This document shows, piece by piece, positions 38,986 to 48,584 of a DNA stretch of 64,000 nucleotides (position 1 is the stretch's first letter; each line of letters opens with the position of its first letter). Source of the DNA: Rhodococcus sp. WMMA185 (lineage in GTDB: Bacteria; Actinomycetota; Actinomycetes; Mycobacteriales; Mycobacteriaceae). The stretch spans positions 434,001-498,000 of the forward strand of contig NZ_CP017014.1 of NCBI RefSeq assembly GCF_001767395.1, read 5' to 3'. Both the position numbers and the translations under genes were made by a program. The notes below the pieces were generated by a model. That model was not told the DNA's origin and made no database searches. It saw only the letters and a program-made list of their open reading frames with translations.

Positions 38986-40059
38986 ATGCAAACCTACGCT
39001 TTGCCCTCCGGTGTTGGTGTCTTGCTGCATGACCTCGGAATTGATGCGGCAGCCATCACTCGACGGGCGGGCCTGCCCCTGGACGCGATGAGCCGCCCAG
39101 GTTTCCGTGTCGGCGCCGAGGATTACTTCGCGCTGTGGCTGGCGATGGAAACCGAATACGAACACGGCGATGTCGCCGTCGGTGCCGCCCGCGCGCTGAG
39201 CGCCGAAGCTTTTGACCCCGTGCTGTTCGCCGGGTTGTGCAGCCCAAATCTCACCGCGGCCGCGCACCGCATCGCCGACTACAAGCGGCTGCTCTATCCG
39301 GTGACGTTCGAGATCGATGACTCCTCGGGGCTGACACTGCAATTGCAGTCCCGCGGGGCGTTCGAACCACCGCCGGTTCTTGCCCGGTTCGAGTTGCTCT
39401 TCTGGGTTGCATTCGCCCGACTCGCGACCCGCGAGCGCATCAAACCCGTGCGCGTGATGGTCCCTGTTGTCCCCGATGATCAAATCGAGTGCACGGCATT
39501 CCTCGACGGGTGCCGATTGACACGAGGGCGTCGGGCGCAGATCCAGTTCTCAGAGTTGGACGCTCGACGTCCTTTCGTGACGTCGAACGAGCCGATGTGG
39601 AACGTCTTCGAGCCCCAACTGCGACGTCGGCTTCAGGATCTCGAGACAAACGCGACATGGACCGACCGGGTCCAAAGCGTTCTCCTGGAAGCGCTTCCGG
39701 CCGGACGCCGGGCACTTGCTGACGTCGCGAGCGACCTGAACATCAGTGCCCGCACCCTTCAGCGATACCTCACCGCCGAGGGGACGTCGTTTCGCGGCGT
39801 CCTTGGCCACACCCGTGAGCGCCTAGCGCGGCACTATCTCTCTCACACCGCCCTCAATGACACCGAGATCGCGTTGCTGCTCGGATATGATGAACTCACC
39901 TCATTGCATCGCGCCTTCCGCACATGGACAGGCCAAACCATCGGAACCCAACGAGAAGCAGCCGTCTGGGCATTGCCGCAACGGGATCAACTGCGAACCC
40001 TGCCGTTAGCGGTCCAAACGCAGATGAGGAGGGACAGACATGACAACCAACACACCTAG
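38986..40059 (+). CDS. AraC-family transcriptional regulator (arabinose_bd/PF12625 type)
   Basis: 357-residue activator. The N-terminal ~200 residues match the OruR/ArgR-like effector domain (LLHDLGIDAAAITRRAGLP… EDYFALWLAME); the C-terminal HTH includes LADVASDLNISARTLQRYLTAEGTSF and the second helix pair EIALLLGYDELTSLHRAFRTWTG. It lies between the two-SDR set and the aldehyde dehydrogenase gene, which begins 20 bp before the regulator ends. The two 50-bp elements with 21-bp-spaced GACAA half-sites are the likely targets (inference). Confidence 0.9.
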   Translation: MQTYALPSGVGVLLHDLGIDAAAITRRAGLPLDAMSRPGFRVGAEDYFALWLAMETEYEHGDVAVGAARALSAEAFDPVLFAGLCSPNLTAAAHRIADYKRLLYPVTFEIDDSSGLTLQLQSRGAFEPPPVLARFELLFWVAFARLATRERIKPVRVMVPVVPDDQIECTAFLDGCRLTRGRRAQIQFSELDARRPFVTSNEPMWNVFEPQLRRRLQDLETNATWTDRVQSVLLEALPAGRRALADVASDLNISARTLQRYLTAEGTSFRGVLGHTRERLARHYLSHTALNDTEIALLLGYDELTSLHRAFRTWTGQTIGTQREAAVWALPQRDQLRTLPLAVQTQMRRDRHDNQHT

Positions 40060-41659
40060 CTCCGCCGCCACAGCGATCGATCGTCTCGACCCGCTCCGTT
40101 GGGCAAAGACCTCGCCGCTGCAACGTTTGCGTCTGCTCGAGACGGTACGGGAGAACTGCAGGGCCTACGCTGAGGAACTGGCGCGCGCCGACGCAACGAT
40201 GAAGAACGAGCTGATGGGTGAAGAGCTCTACAGCATTTCGACATCGAAGGTTGCCACGGTGGTGCCGATTGCCAACACGCTCAGTGCGTGCATCGAGCTC
40301 TATGAGCATCTGGCGCAGGACGAGATGATGGAGCCGGCGTCGATTACCCAAGTGGCCGATGGTCTCTTCGACGTGCAGGTGGCGCCCCGCGGCCACCGGG
40401 AACGGCTGATGAACCCCCATCAACGGCAGGTCCTGCGCGTCCGAGGTGAGCCAACCCAGATCAGCCCGATGGACAAACCGGCGGGCATCATCGCGGTTCT
40501 CGGGGCGGGTAACTACAGCTCGTCGCTGGAGATGGTCAAAGCCCTGTTTCTGGCGAATTGCGCCGTGGTGCACAAGCCCCACAAGCTCAATCGGCACACC
40601 GACAAGGTGTGGGCCAAGATCTTCGCACCACTGGTCGAACACCAGGCACTGAGCTTCTTGGAATCGGATCCGGACCGCAGCCTGAACACCGATGCCAGGC
40701 TGTCGAGGATCTACTTCACCGGCGGCACCAGCACCGCATTGCGGATTATGGAGTCGACCGATACGCCGCTGGTGTCAGAGTGCGGCGGAAACAACCCGTG
40801 CATCGTCGTGCCCGGCGATCGTGCCTGGACCGACAAGGAGATGCAGCACCAGGCAATCCAGATCGCCACCACCGCCAAGATGAACGGGGGAGCTGTGTGT
40901 GGCCGCGTCCAGACCATCGTCACCAGCAAACACTGGCCGCAGCGCGATCAGTTCCTGGCCGCGCTACGGAAGGCGATCGTCGCGGATACTCCTGCCGCGG
41001 GCACCTACTATCCGAGTTCCGACCAAGTCGCCGAGGACTTCAAGAACGCCTATCCAGATGCCGAGGTCCTCGAGCCCGAGGATGGTTCCTACCGGTCGGG
41101 CGTATTCTTACTGATCACTGGTGCTGAGGAAGATGGTTACGCCACCCGCCACGAGGCGTTCACCCAGATCATCGATGAGGTCCCCCTTGATGTTGCCGCC
41201 AACGCTGCAGAGTTCCTCCCGCACGCGGTCGACTTTGCCAACACCAAGCTGCTCGGCACGCTAGGGTGCTCCGTTCTCATCGACGAAGACACCAAGAAAG
41301 CCCACCAGGCGGTCTTGGACCGCGCAGTGAGTGATCTGCGCTACGGCGGAATCGCGGTTAACACCATGCCCCCGTTCATTTTTCTGAGCCCCTACCTGAC
41401 TTGGGGTGGTAATGAGGGAGGCCGCGAGTTCGTCTCGGGCCAAGGCAACTTCGGCAATCTGCTGTGCTTCCAAGACGTCGAGAAGTCGATCATGACCGAC
41501 CACTTCACCTCGGCCGGGCACATGATGAACACCAACAAGGCAGGCTTCGACGCATTCAGCGAAGATTACGCCCGCTACGCACTAAACCCCAGCTGGATCA
41601 ACCTCACCCGGCTCATGGGCGAAGCCCTGGTCGGCAACCTGCGCCGCAGAGACTTCTAG
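40040..41659 (+). CDS. Aldehyde dehydrogenase superfamily protein
   Basis: 539 residues, NAD(P)-dependent aldehyde oxidation or acyl-group reduction. The Rossmann segment GIIAVLGAGNYSSSLEMV, the general base Glu in VSECGGNNPCIV and catalytic Cys in MNGGAVCGRVQ are in the expected order; FTGGTSTALRIM is the coenzyme-loop motif. It is longer and more divergent than ordinary ALDHs. It overlaps the 3' end of the AraC gene by 20 bases, so the two are cotranscribed. With the SDRs it suggests stepwise alcohol–aldehyde–acid oxidation. Confidence 0.87.
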   Translation: MTTNTPSSAATAIDRLDPLRWAKTSPLQRLRLLETVRENCRAYAEELARADATMKNELMGEELYSISTSKVATVVPIANTLSACIELYEHLAQDEMMEPASITQVADGLFDVQVAPRGHRERLMNPHQRQVLRVRGEPTQISPMDKPAGIIAVLGAGNYSSSLEMVKALFLANCAVVHKPHKLNRHTDKVWAKIFAPLVEHQALSFLESDPDRSLNTDARLSRIYFTGGTSTALRIMESTDTPLVSECGGNNPCIVVPGDRAWTDKEMQHQAIQIATTAKMNGGAVCGRVQTIVTSKHWPQRDQFLAALRKAIVADTPAAGTYYPSSDQVAEDFKNAYPDAEVLEPEDGSYRSGVFLLITGAEEDGYATRHEAFTQIIDEVPLDVAANAAEFLPHAVDFANTKLLGTLGCSVLIDEDTKKAHQAVLDRAVSDLRYGGIAVNTMPPFIFLSPYLTWGGNEGGREFVSGQGNFGNLLCFQDVEKSIMTDHFTSAGHMMNTNKAGFDAFSEDYARYALNPSWINLTRLMGEALVGNLRRRDF

Positions 41660-41944
41660 CGCTCAGCCGATGTAGTAACCGCAGTGACCCACGTGGCGAA
41701 ACACCGCCCGAGCTGAAGAAGGCGCTCGGGGAGTCGGGACTTGGGTGAGGAGAGAAGAGCGAACTTCGAGAGGAACCAAATACGACGACGCCCTGCTGCT
41801 TGCACGTGACCCGTTCCGGATTGCGCGCGCGCTCTCGCTTCGGCGTCTCCAGTCGACTTTCTCCACGACGGATCCCGACGACACGACATCGGGACCTGGC
41901 GAATGCGGCGACGACGTGGGTGGGCTCTTCGGAATCGCGCACTA

Positions 41945-42856
41945 CTACACCGGGTACGTGATGCCGGTCAGCTCTTCGGAGACGCTCCATAGCCGACGTT
42001 GGATGTCGGCGTCGTGTGATTGTGCGCTGGATTCAACGAGTTTCGGGTGGCCGCGCATCTCGCGAAAGCCATCCGGGCCGTAGTACTGGCCGCTGCGCAC
42101 ACTGGGATCGGTTGCCGCGCGCAACGTCGGCAGTGCACCCATGGCTGCGCTTTGCGCCACCAGTCCTGACAGGAATTCAAGAGGTGGCCTGACTATGCCC
42201 GGAATGTTGCGGGTGAGCTCGGTGTTGGAGCCGCCGGGGTGCGCGGCCACCGCGATCGTCTGGGCGTTCTTCTCCCCGAGCCGACGCGCCAGTTCGTAGG
42301 TGAACATCAGATTGGCCAGTTTGGCCTGCCCGTAGGCGTCAACGCGGTTGTAGTTCCGCTCCAGCTGTAGGTCGTCGAAGTGAATCTTGGCGCGAATCCG
42401 ATGACCCAGGCTGCTGATCGTCACCACCCGCGACCCCTCGATCGTCAGCATGTTCTCGAGTAGCTGGCCGGTGAATGCGAAGTGGCCGAGGTGGTTGGTG
42501 CCGAACTGCAACTCGAAGCCGTCTCTCGTGGTGCCCTTCGGAGTCCACATGACGCCGGCGTTGTTGATCAGGAGATCGATTCGTGGATGGTTGGTGCGCA
42601 GCTCCTCGGCCGCCTCGTGGATGTTCTCCAGTGAGGTGAGGTCGAGTTGCTGCAGCGCGACGCTTGCGTCAGGACTGGCCGTCTTGATGCGATCGGCGGC
42701 TTGCTTACCCTTCTCGAGGTTACGCACCGCCAAAACGACATGGGCGCCCTTGGCGGCGAGAACGGCGGCGGTCTCATAACCAAGGCCGGTGTTGGAGCCT
42801 GTGATGATGGCGACCCTGCCGGATTGATCGGGCACATCGGCTGCAGTCCACTTCAT
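41945..42856 (-). CDS. Short-chain dehydrogenase/reductase, retinol-dehydrogenase-like
   Basis: 303-residue SDR, convergent with the aldehyde dehydrogenase gene. Motifs IITGSNTGLGYETAAVL near residue 18, NNAGVM, VVTISSLGH and YGQAKLANLM are intact. The frame is open to 43078, but ATG 42856 has GAGGGG 6 bases upstream. It is the third SDR of this block; whether it belongs to the AraC regulon is unclear because no copy of the 50-bp element precedes it. Confidence 0.88.
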   Translation of the reverse strand: MKWTAADVPDQSGRVAIITGSNTGLGYETAAVLAAKGAHVVLAVRNLEKGKQAADRIKTASPDASVALQQLDLTSLENIHEAAEELRTNHPRIDLLINNAGVMWTPKGTTRDGFELQFGTNHLGHFAFTGQLLENMLTIEGSRVVTISSLGHRIRAKIHFDDLQLERNYNRVDAYGQAKLANLMFTYELARRLGEKNAQTIAVAAHPGGSNTELTRNIPGIVRPPLEFLSGLVAQSAAMGALPTLRAATDPSVRSGQYYGPDGFREMRGHPKLVESSAQSHDADIQRRLWSVSEELTGITYPV

Positions 42857-43189
42857 TGCGGTCCCCTCATTCGCTGCTGTCAATCCACCTTCTGACAGAT
42901 TGCCACATATGTTGTGGCGTCGGCGAGTACCCGAAGAGACGATCGACTTGTGCAAGGCGCATTCATAGCGCAACCCCGGCCACTTCTTCCGCTGCTTCTT
43001 CACCGACTCAGGTTGCGGGGGCCACTCGGGCGTCTCCCTTTCGGCGCCCTCATGAATGTGAATTAGCCAGTTTGTCAACGCATTTGGTGTGTCAGATGAT
43101 GAGATGAGCGATGCGGACGAGCAGGTAACCGCTCATGTTGGCGATCGTAACGTACCCGTACTCCGAAATCGGGCGAGGACCGGCGAGGA
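42857..43189. other. Intergenic region between SDR and AlkD-like gene
   Basis: No supportable gene. A small dyad GCCACA/TGTGGC lies at 42902-42918, about 46 bases upstream of the SDR start, and is a possible operator. Otherwise nothing clear. Confidence 0.4.
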
Positions 43190-43927
43190 TCAGCTCTTGC
43201 GGAGTAGCCGATAGTGCGTACGAGTGTCCGGGTCAAGGTGCTCGGTGGCGTAGCTCAGCGCCGTAGCGCCCATCTCCGATGCGTGCTGGTCCAGGAATCC
43301 GAGCAGCAGACCGCGGTCCACTCGCTTGCCGACCTCCCGGAGCATCCAGCCGGTCGCCTTCTGCGTCAGGTCGCGCCGGTCGGGGAGTACTTGGGCCGCC
43401 AACTCGAGTGTCGTGGACGCATCCCCGCGCCGGATGAAGCCGAACGTCGTAAGGAGTGCCACGCGCCGACGCCACAGGTCTTCGTCGGTGCCGAGCGCGA
43501 AAACCGGCGAGCGGGACCGATCGTAGAGCCAGTCCCCGAGAATGTAGAGAGCCGACAAGTCCACCAAATCCCAATTGTTCACCCGCCCCCGCATGACGGC
43601 GGCTAGGTAGCGTTCGGCGATACGCTCGCGAAGGTCCTCATCTCGGCTGCGGACTCGGCTCGCCCTCTTGAAGGCGTCGACGAGGATCAGGAGTCCGACC
43701 AGTCGATGCTCGTGTACCGGGCTGTCGAGAAGAGCGTCGACCTCGTCGAGTGAGAGCGAGGCGAAGCGCTTCGCCACCTTCCGGAGTGCCGGCACCCGCA
43801 CCCCGACGAACACGTCTCCCTCGCCGTACTCGCCGACACCTGTCTTGAAGAAACGCTGCAGCACTCGCGCGTCGTCCGCGTCGGCGAGGTCGTCCAGGGC
43901 GGCGATGACGCGGTCAGCGGTCGCCAT
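43190..43927 (-). CDS. AlkD-like DNA alkylation repair protein
   Basis: HEAT-like-repeat DNA glycosylase family that removes bulky or cationic alkylated bases. About 245 residues with the family core FFKTGVGEYGEGDVFVGVRVPALRKVAK, NNWDLVDLSA and RDLTQKATGWMLREVGKR (Asp and Trp/Arg positions used by AlkD-type enzymes). ATG 43927 is used here; a GTG three codons upstream (43936) is the alternative. It stands alone, without adaptive-response genes. Confidence 0.9.
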   Translation of the reverse strand: MATADRVIAALDDLADADDARVLQRFFKTGVGEYGEGDVFVGVRVPALRKVAKRFASLSLDEVDALLDSPVHEHRLVGLLILVDAFKRASRVRSRDEDLRERIAERYLAAVMRGRVNNWDLVDLSALYILGDWLYDRSRSPVFALGTDEDLWRRRVALLTTFGFIRRGDASTTLELAAQVLPDRRDLTQKATGWMLREVGKRVDRGLLLGFLDQHASEMGATALSYATEHLDPDTRTHYRLLRKS

Positions 43928-44045
43928 GGCCGTCACGATACGGTCTCGTCGGGGCCGGAATGGTCCGTGGTGCTGGATCGTTCGATGAGCTTTCTCCTTG
44001 GATCCGTATCTGGTGTCGATCTCGAGGAGGTGCCGGATAGCCGCC

Positions 44046-44687
44046 TCAATCGCCCCCGAGGTAGATCAGCTCCCATCGTGGCGTTCCAAACGCCTGGACG
44101 AGCAGTTTCGAACCCACTGTTGCCGAACCGATGTTTCCGATATGCGGACGGACTCCGCTATAGGTTCCCAGCCATCCTTGCCCCTCATCGGGGCAACGCA
44201 TCCGCAGCGTCAAGACCTCTCCGTCGTCGAGCCTGTGGCGACTGACGAATTCGCCGCCGGAGAGCATTTGAAACACCTCGTCGACACCCTTGCCGGTGGG
44301 TGCGACGTTCACGTGGAATCTGTCGAACCTGCTGTAGTCGACGCCTTCCTGCACCTGATGTAACTGGGGGTAGCCGTAGCCCTCATTGGTGACGAATGTG
44401 GTGATCGAACCTCCCCCAGGGACCTCAGGCGTACGCCCGGCTTGGGCGACGATCTCTAGTAACCGGTCCATCGGAAGCAAGAAGTGCTCTTTGACGCGCT
44501 CGACTCCTGCCTCGTCGAGCAGGGGTTTGGCGAGGAGAGCGCGTGTAGCCGCGTCTCGATTCCGCAGATCGAGTGGCCACACACCGACGCCGATCTTCCG
44601 TAGTTCCGAGTTGATGTCCGAGAGCGTTTCAGGTTCGGCTCGGCGATCGGAGAATGTCAGCGATAGTCCCTTTTCCATGTTCATCAC
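44046..44687 (-). CDS. Hypothetical protein translationally coupled to a multicopper oxidase
   Basis: 213 residues; I do not recognise the family. No signal peptide, membrane helix or Cys/His-rich metal site is apparent; the centre has Gly-rich segments (VPGGGSITTFVTNEGYGYPQ) and the C-terminus YSGVRPHIGNIGSATVGSKL. Its GTG start overlaps the oxidase TGA by four bases (GTGA), which strongly implies a joint function or complex. An accessory or substrate-related role is an inference. Confidence 0.65.
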   Translation of the reverse strand: MMNMEKGLSLTFSDRRAEPETLSDINSELRKIGVGVWPLDLRNRDAATRALLAKPLLDEAGVERVKEHFLLPMDRLLEIVAQAGRTPEVPGGGSITTFVTNEGYGYPQLHQVQEGVDYSRFDRFHVNVAPTGKGVDEVFQMLSGGEFVSRHRLDDGEVLTLRMRCPDEGQGWLGTYSGVRPHIGNIGSATVGSKLLVQAFGTPRWELIYLGGD

Positions 44688-46639
44688 GAATTCGGGGTTA
44701 CCTGGAATTTGCGCATCATGTCGTAGTCCTCATGGGTGATGATGTGACAGTGCCATACAAAGATCCCAGGACGATCGAAATGGGCGACGAGACGGGTGAC
44801 CTGTCCGGCCAGCGCTAGAGCAGTGTCTTTTCGGCCTTGCTCGTTGGGCTGAGGCGGGACGGGATCGCCCTTCAGACCGTGAAAATCGAGGGTAGCGCCC
44901 TGGAATGTGCGGTTGGGGTCGTCCATCAATTGCTGGGTCCTATTGACGAGATCACCATCGAACTCCTGGCGATCGACCACTTCGAACTGCACCTGATGAA
45001 TATGCATCGGGTGTGCCGACCCGGTGGTGTTGTAGATTTCCCAAATCTCGGTGGAATTCTCAGGGACGACTTCGGTAATTTCGTCCATATAGAACAGTGA
45101 TCCCGCTTCCATAGTGCCCATCAGAACCAGAGTCCTGTCCACGTCGTCGTGCAGATTGAACAGCACGAGTTGCCTGACCGTCTCCGGATTGTCTCGGGGG
45201 AGCAGTTGGAGCGGCTCGCGTAGCGATACCGCCGGTGCGAAATTGACGGCCTGGATGCCTGATTGCGGACCCACCTCATCGATGTCAAATCGCATGACCA
45301 GACCGGTTGATTCGGGATCTGCGATAGTGGCAAGACCGCCCATGCCATCTGTTATTACCCGGTTGCCGCCTTCGTTGTAGACAAGTTTCATGGAATTTTC
45401 GGGGTCAGCAGGATCAACGTACCCGCGGAACGGCAATTCAGGGCCAAGATTCTTGAGGATGATCTGCTGCCCGGCGCAATCGGTGAAGTCGACGACTATA
45501 TCCATCCGCTCTGCCGGAGCTACTACCAGTTGGGTGAGTCGAACGGGGGAATTCAAAAATCCGCCGTCGGAGCCGATTTGGAACATGTCCATTCCGTTGT
45601 CGAACTCGAGGACGTAGCTACGGGAGCTGGAGCCGTTGAGCAGCCGCAGACGGTACTTGTTCGGTTCCAGTTCGACTTTCGGCCACGCCATCCCGTTGAC
45701 CAGGATGTGGGTTCCAAAGAATTCATCGAGCACTGTCGGGTCCGGCCAGTCGTCGGCGATCTCTTTCTCGGTGATCGGGTTTATCGGCTCCCCGTGGCGT
45801 CCAGGGTAGTAAAGGTTTCCCTCGTCATCGAATAGTGCATCATGAATAACTATTTCGATCATGTGATCATCATCAGGGATGATCGAGCCTTCGATGAGAC
45901 GGTCTTCATTCTCATCCTTGATGAGATACATTCCAGCTAGTCCGGCGTAAACATTGAGGCGAGTCATTCCTACCGTATGATCGTGATACCACAATCCGGC
46001 AGCTTCCTGCGTATTGTCGTATAGATACGCGGGCTTATCCCAGTCTGGACCGGTCGATTGATAATCTTGCGTGTACCACGCGTCCGGATTGCCGTCACTT
46101 TCTGCCTCCGTGTGGCCCCCGTGTAAGTGGATGACAACCGGCTTTTGCTCGATGAATTCTGCCGTTGCATTGGGGAGATGGGGCGTATGCAGTGTCAAAT
46201 CTATCGGCAGAATATAGGGCTTGTCATTGGGCAACTGATTCTGCCATTCGACCTGAACATCTTCGTTCGACCGGACAATGATTGTGGGTCCGGGTGATGT
46301 CACCTGGCCTTGGTGTTCGAATCCGTAAACGGTCGTTGTCATTTCACTGCCGTCGGATGCGCGAAGCCCAAGCCACTGTCGGGTCTCCCTGATCGGTACC
46401 GTGAGGGCCGCCCCCGCTTCAGCATAAATTCTTGCCGGCATCGGAAGCAGATTACTGAACTTTTCCTGTGTCGCCGGATCCAATAGCGTTATGTGCGTTG
46501 CGGTATGACCCTCTTCTGTCTGGTTGGTCGATGTACTGCATCCCGCAATGGCGAGGGCCCCGGTCGCGACTGTTCCCTTCAAGAATGTCCGCCGTCCCAC
46601 CATCGGATTTGCGGGCGTAAGTCCTGGTCGCTTTTTCAT
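44684..46639 (-). CDS. Tat-exported multicopper oxidase (CotA/bilirubin-oxidase-like)
   Basis: Laccase-like enzyme of 651 residues. A twin-arginine signal GRRTFLKGTVATGALAIAGC ends in a lipobox Cys, so folded, copper-loaded export and lipid anchoring are expected. Copper ligands are in HLHGGH, WYHDHT, HPMHIHQVQFEV and HCHIITHEDYDMM (with the axial Met), in the CotA order. Substrate may be phenolic, bilirubin-like or metal. ATG 46639 has GGAG 9 bases upstream. Local GC content is visibly lower than in flanking genes, hinting at horizontal acquisition. Confidence 0.92.
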   Translation of the reverse strand: MKKRPGLTPANPMVGRRTFLKGTVATGALAIAGCSTSTNQTEEGHTATHITLLDPATQEKFSNLLPMPARIYAEAGAALTVPIRETRQWLGLRASDGSEMTTTVYGFEHQGQVTSPGPTIIVRSNEDVQVEWQNQLPNDKPYILPIDLTLHTPHLPNATAEFIEQKPVVIHLHGGHTEAESDGNPDAWYTQDYQSTGPDWDKPAYLYDNTQEAAGLWYHDHTVGMTRLNVYAGLAGMYLIKDENEDRLIEGSIIPDDDHMIEIVIHDALFDDEGNLYYPGRHGEPINPITEKEIADDWPDPTVLDEFFGTHILVNGMAWPKVELEPNKYRLRLLNGSSSRSYVLEFDNGMDMFQIGSDGGFLNSPVRLTQLVVAPAERMDIVVDFTDCAGQQIILKNLGPELPFRGYVDPADPENSMKLVYNEGGNRVITDGMGGLATIADPESTGLVMRFDIDEVGPQSGIQAVNFAPAVSLREPLQLLPRDNPETVRQLVLFNLHDDVDRTLVLMGTMEAGSLFYMDEITEVVPENSTEIWEIYNTTGSAHPMHIHQVQFEVVDRQEFDGDLVNRTQQLMDDPNRTFQGATLDFHGLKGDPVPPQPNEQGRKDTALALAGQVTRLVAHFDRPGIFVWHCHIITHEDYDMMRKFQVTPNS

Positions 46640-46981
46640 TGGCGGGTCTCCGAACATGCGAGGGACGCGAATCACTGCCGAGTCTAAGTGTGATTGGTGT
46701 CATAGCATTTGTAGCAATCTGCCCGTGGATCGGAGTTCGTCCGATTCCGGGCGCAGCGATAGGGCCGCATCGCAGGGTGGTGGCGACGCCTCAGAGGTCA
46801 GGTACGGGCCGTGACCTGGCACATCTGTGCTGGGGTGGCGCAGATCTACACGGGCTGCGCACAGCGCGCCTGCCCAGCGAATTATCAGTGAGTTCTCAGC
46901 CGGACCGACCGACTATTCGTCGAGGATCGGGCCGGGGAATTCGAGCTGGAGCCAGCCTGGAAGCGGCTGGGGGTGTCTGCG
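46640..46981. other. Intergenic region upstream of the multicopper oxidase
   Basis: No supportable gene in about 340 bases. It must contain the oxidase promoter; I see no clear copper-responsive palindrome. Confidence 0.4.
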
Positions 46982-47443
46982 TCAGATTCCGTAGAAGCTC
47001 CCGGAGGAGCCCCACGATCCGGTTCCCGACCCCTCAGTAACGGTGACGGTGGTTTGCTGAGTGGTTTCTCTACCAAGTTCCAGGGGTGGGGTGGTTCCCC
47101 ACTGTTCGTCCGAAAGGACCCCCAACGGACCACCCTTGCAGCCCCACTCCACTGTGTACCGACCGGGGTCAACTGTGGCGCGCAGCTCGACCTCTTGTCC
47201 CTCCAGCACGACGTCCGGGCCGACGAAGGCGACGGGAACGAGCTTGTCGACGGGTGTGACCCACATGGTGCAGATCACCGCACCGAGGGCGTCATACAGA
47301 GCCGCCATGACCACCTCTCCCGCTGTCCCTGAGATGTCGACAGTGAGGTCGTCGGGAGCCGCGGATACAGCGGGTGCAGAAAGGAGTGTCAGGCCTGTGG
47401 CGGCTGCGGCAACTCCTGCAGATCGAGCGAGCGAGGTCTTCAT
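46982..47443 (-). CDS. Small secreted protein of unknown function
   Basis: 153 residues with a clear Sec signal peptide (MKTSLARSAGVAAAATGLTLLSAPAVSAAPD, cleavage probably after AVSAA-type sequence near residue 28). The mature part has two Cys that could form a disulfide (ICTMW and WGCKGG) and a Gly/Ser-rich end GSGTGSWGSSGSFYGI. ATG 47443 has GGAGGA upstream. It is divergent from another secreted protein gene. No family recognised. Confidence 0.78.
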   Translation of the reverse strand: MKTSLARSAGVAAAATGLTLLSAPAVSAAPDDLTVDISGTAGEVVMAALYDALGAVICTMWVTPVDKLVPVAFVGPDVVLEGQEVELRATVDPGRYTVEWGCKGGPLGVLSDEQWGTTPPLELGRETTQQTTVTVTEGSGTGSWGSSGSFYGI

Positions 47444-47763
47444 TGGCGCATTCCTCCGGACGTCTGGGTTCCCGGTTGTCATGAGGCAAGACCGTTCGTG
47501 GCGAGTATTCCACCTAGCGCCTGGATTCATCGGGAGGCAAGACGCGGGGCTGGTGAACCGAGTGTTCCGGTGCGTCATCGACGTCGATACAGGGTCTGCG
47601 ACGAAGTGAATCTTCGTTCCCGTCACTGGTCGCGCCCTACTGTCGGGTAGGAGTGGATTGGACAACGGGAGTCGACGATGTTCCAAATGAGGATGAGACA
47701 GGCTACGCTCTTGCCTTGATCGTCGGCAAAGCCGGTCGATTTCATCATCGAATGGGAGCATGC
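47444..47763. other. Divergent promoter region between two secreted-protein genes
   Basis: About 320 bases without a gene. It contains the perfect dyad at 47601-47617 and must hold both promoters. Confidence 0.5.
47601..47617. promoter_or_regulatory. Perfect dyad ACGAAG-N5-CTTCGT
   Basis: ACGAAG (47601-47606), TGAAT, CTTCGT (47612-47617). Its position in the middle of the divergent region suggests an operator shared by both secreted-protein genes; the regulator is unknown. Confidence 0.35.
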
Positions 47764-48558
47764 ATGTCTCGAAAGTTATGGCAGAGTTCCGTGGCGGGCG
47801 TCGCGATGAGTGCGATGGTGCTCGCCGGCGGACTCTGGGGGGCCGGAGTCGCAGCGGCTGATGAGAGCACGGCAGATACTGCGGCAGACACTGCTGCGGC
47901 AGGAGGAACCGGGTCCGCAGGAGGTGCGGCCGAAGAGGATCCCGACTACCCCTCCGCGAACACCGTCACGGCTGGTGACATCAAGATCACCAGGAGTGTT
48001 GTGGGCTCCGATGCGATAAAGGCAGGTGAAGAAGTCACCTTCCGTACCCAGATCAGGACGACGGGCGAGCCGGCCACCGTCCTGCAGATCACCGAAATGT
48101 TCCCCGAGGGCTTCCAGTACGTGGACGGCACCGCACGGGTGCGGTCGGCGCCCCTCGAAGGCGGCAGCCAGGAATGGGACGACGACATCATGCCGTTCAC
48201 GGATGCCGACGCCAACGCCCTGGAAGTGCCGACTGATGGGTGGCCGCTGACGAGCAACGGTGAGGGCGTGACCTACGAGGCCACGTACCTGGTCCCGGAT
48301 GACGCTTCCGGGGGGGATCTGTTCGAGAGCAAGGCCACCGTCACACTCGACATCGACCCGGACGAGGAGAATGTCGACGAGGTCAACGAGACCGTCTCAG
48401 GCGTCTGGGTGGAGGTCGGTCGACGGAGTGCCGCAGACGTGATGCAGACCGGTTCGGCGACTCTCGGCTTTGACGGCGACACCGGATCGGTCGTTCTCGA
48501 CGACCCGGCTGAGTTCGTCAGCGAAGTCGTTGTCAAGATTATCGACAGCCAGAGCTGA
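47764..48558 (+). CDS. Secreted acidic protein, possible DUF11-like beta-sandwich
   Basis: 264 residues. Sec signal peptide SRKLWQSSVAGVAMSAMVLAGG… ending near AAADE, then an Ala/Asp/Thr-rich linker and a beta-rich domain (ITRSVVGSDAIKAGEEVTFRTQI, TEMFPEGFQYVDGTARV, YEATYLVPDDASGG) that resembles bacterial DUF11/isopeptide-like repeat folds. No LPXTG or membrane anchor. ATG 47764 is preceded by GGGAG. A surface or matrix role is an inference. Confidence 0.75.
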   Translation: MSRKLWQSSVAGVAMSAMVLAGGLWGAGVAAADESTADTAADTAAAGGTGSAGGAAEEDPDYPSANTVTAGDIKITRSVVGSDAIKAGEEVTFRTQIRTTGEPATVLQITEMFPEGFQYVDGTARVRSAPLEGGSQEWDDDIMPFTDADANALEVPTDGWPLTSNGEGVTYEATYLVPDDASGGDLFESKATVTLDIDPDEENVDEVNETVSGVWVEVGRRSAADVMQTGSATLGFDGDTGSVVLDDPAEFVSEVVVKIIDSQS

Positions 48559-48584
48559 TTTCGAGCACCACGTCGAAATCTGTC

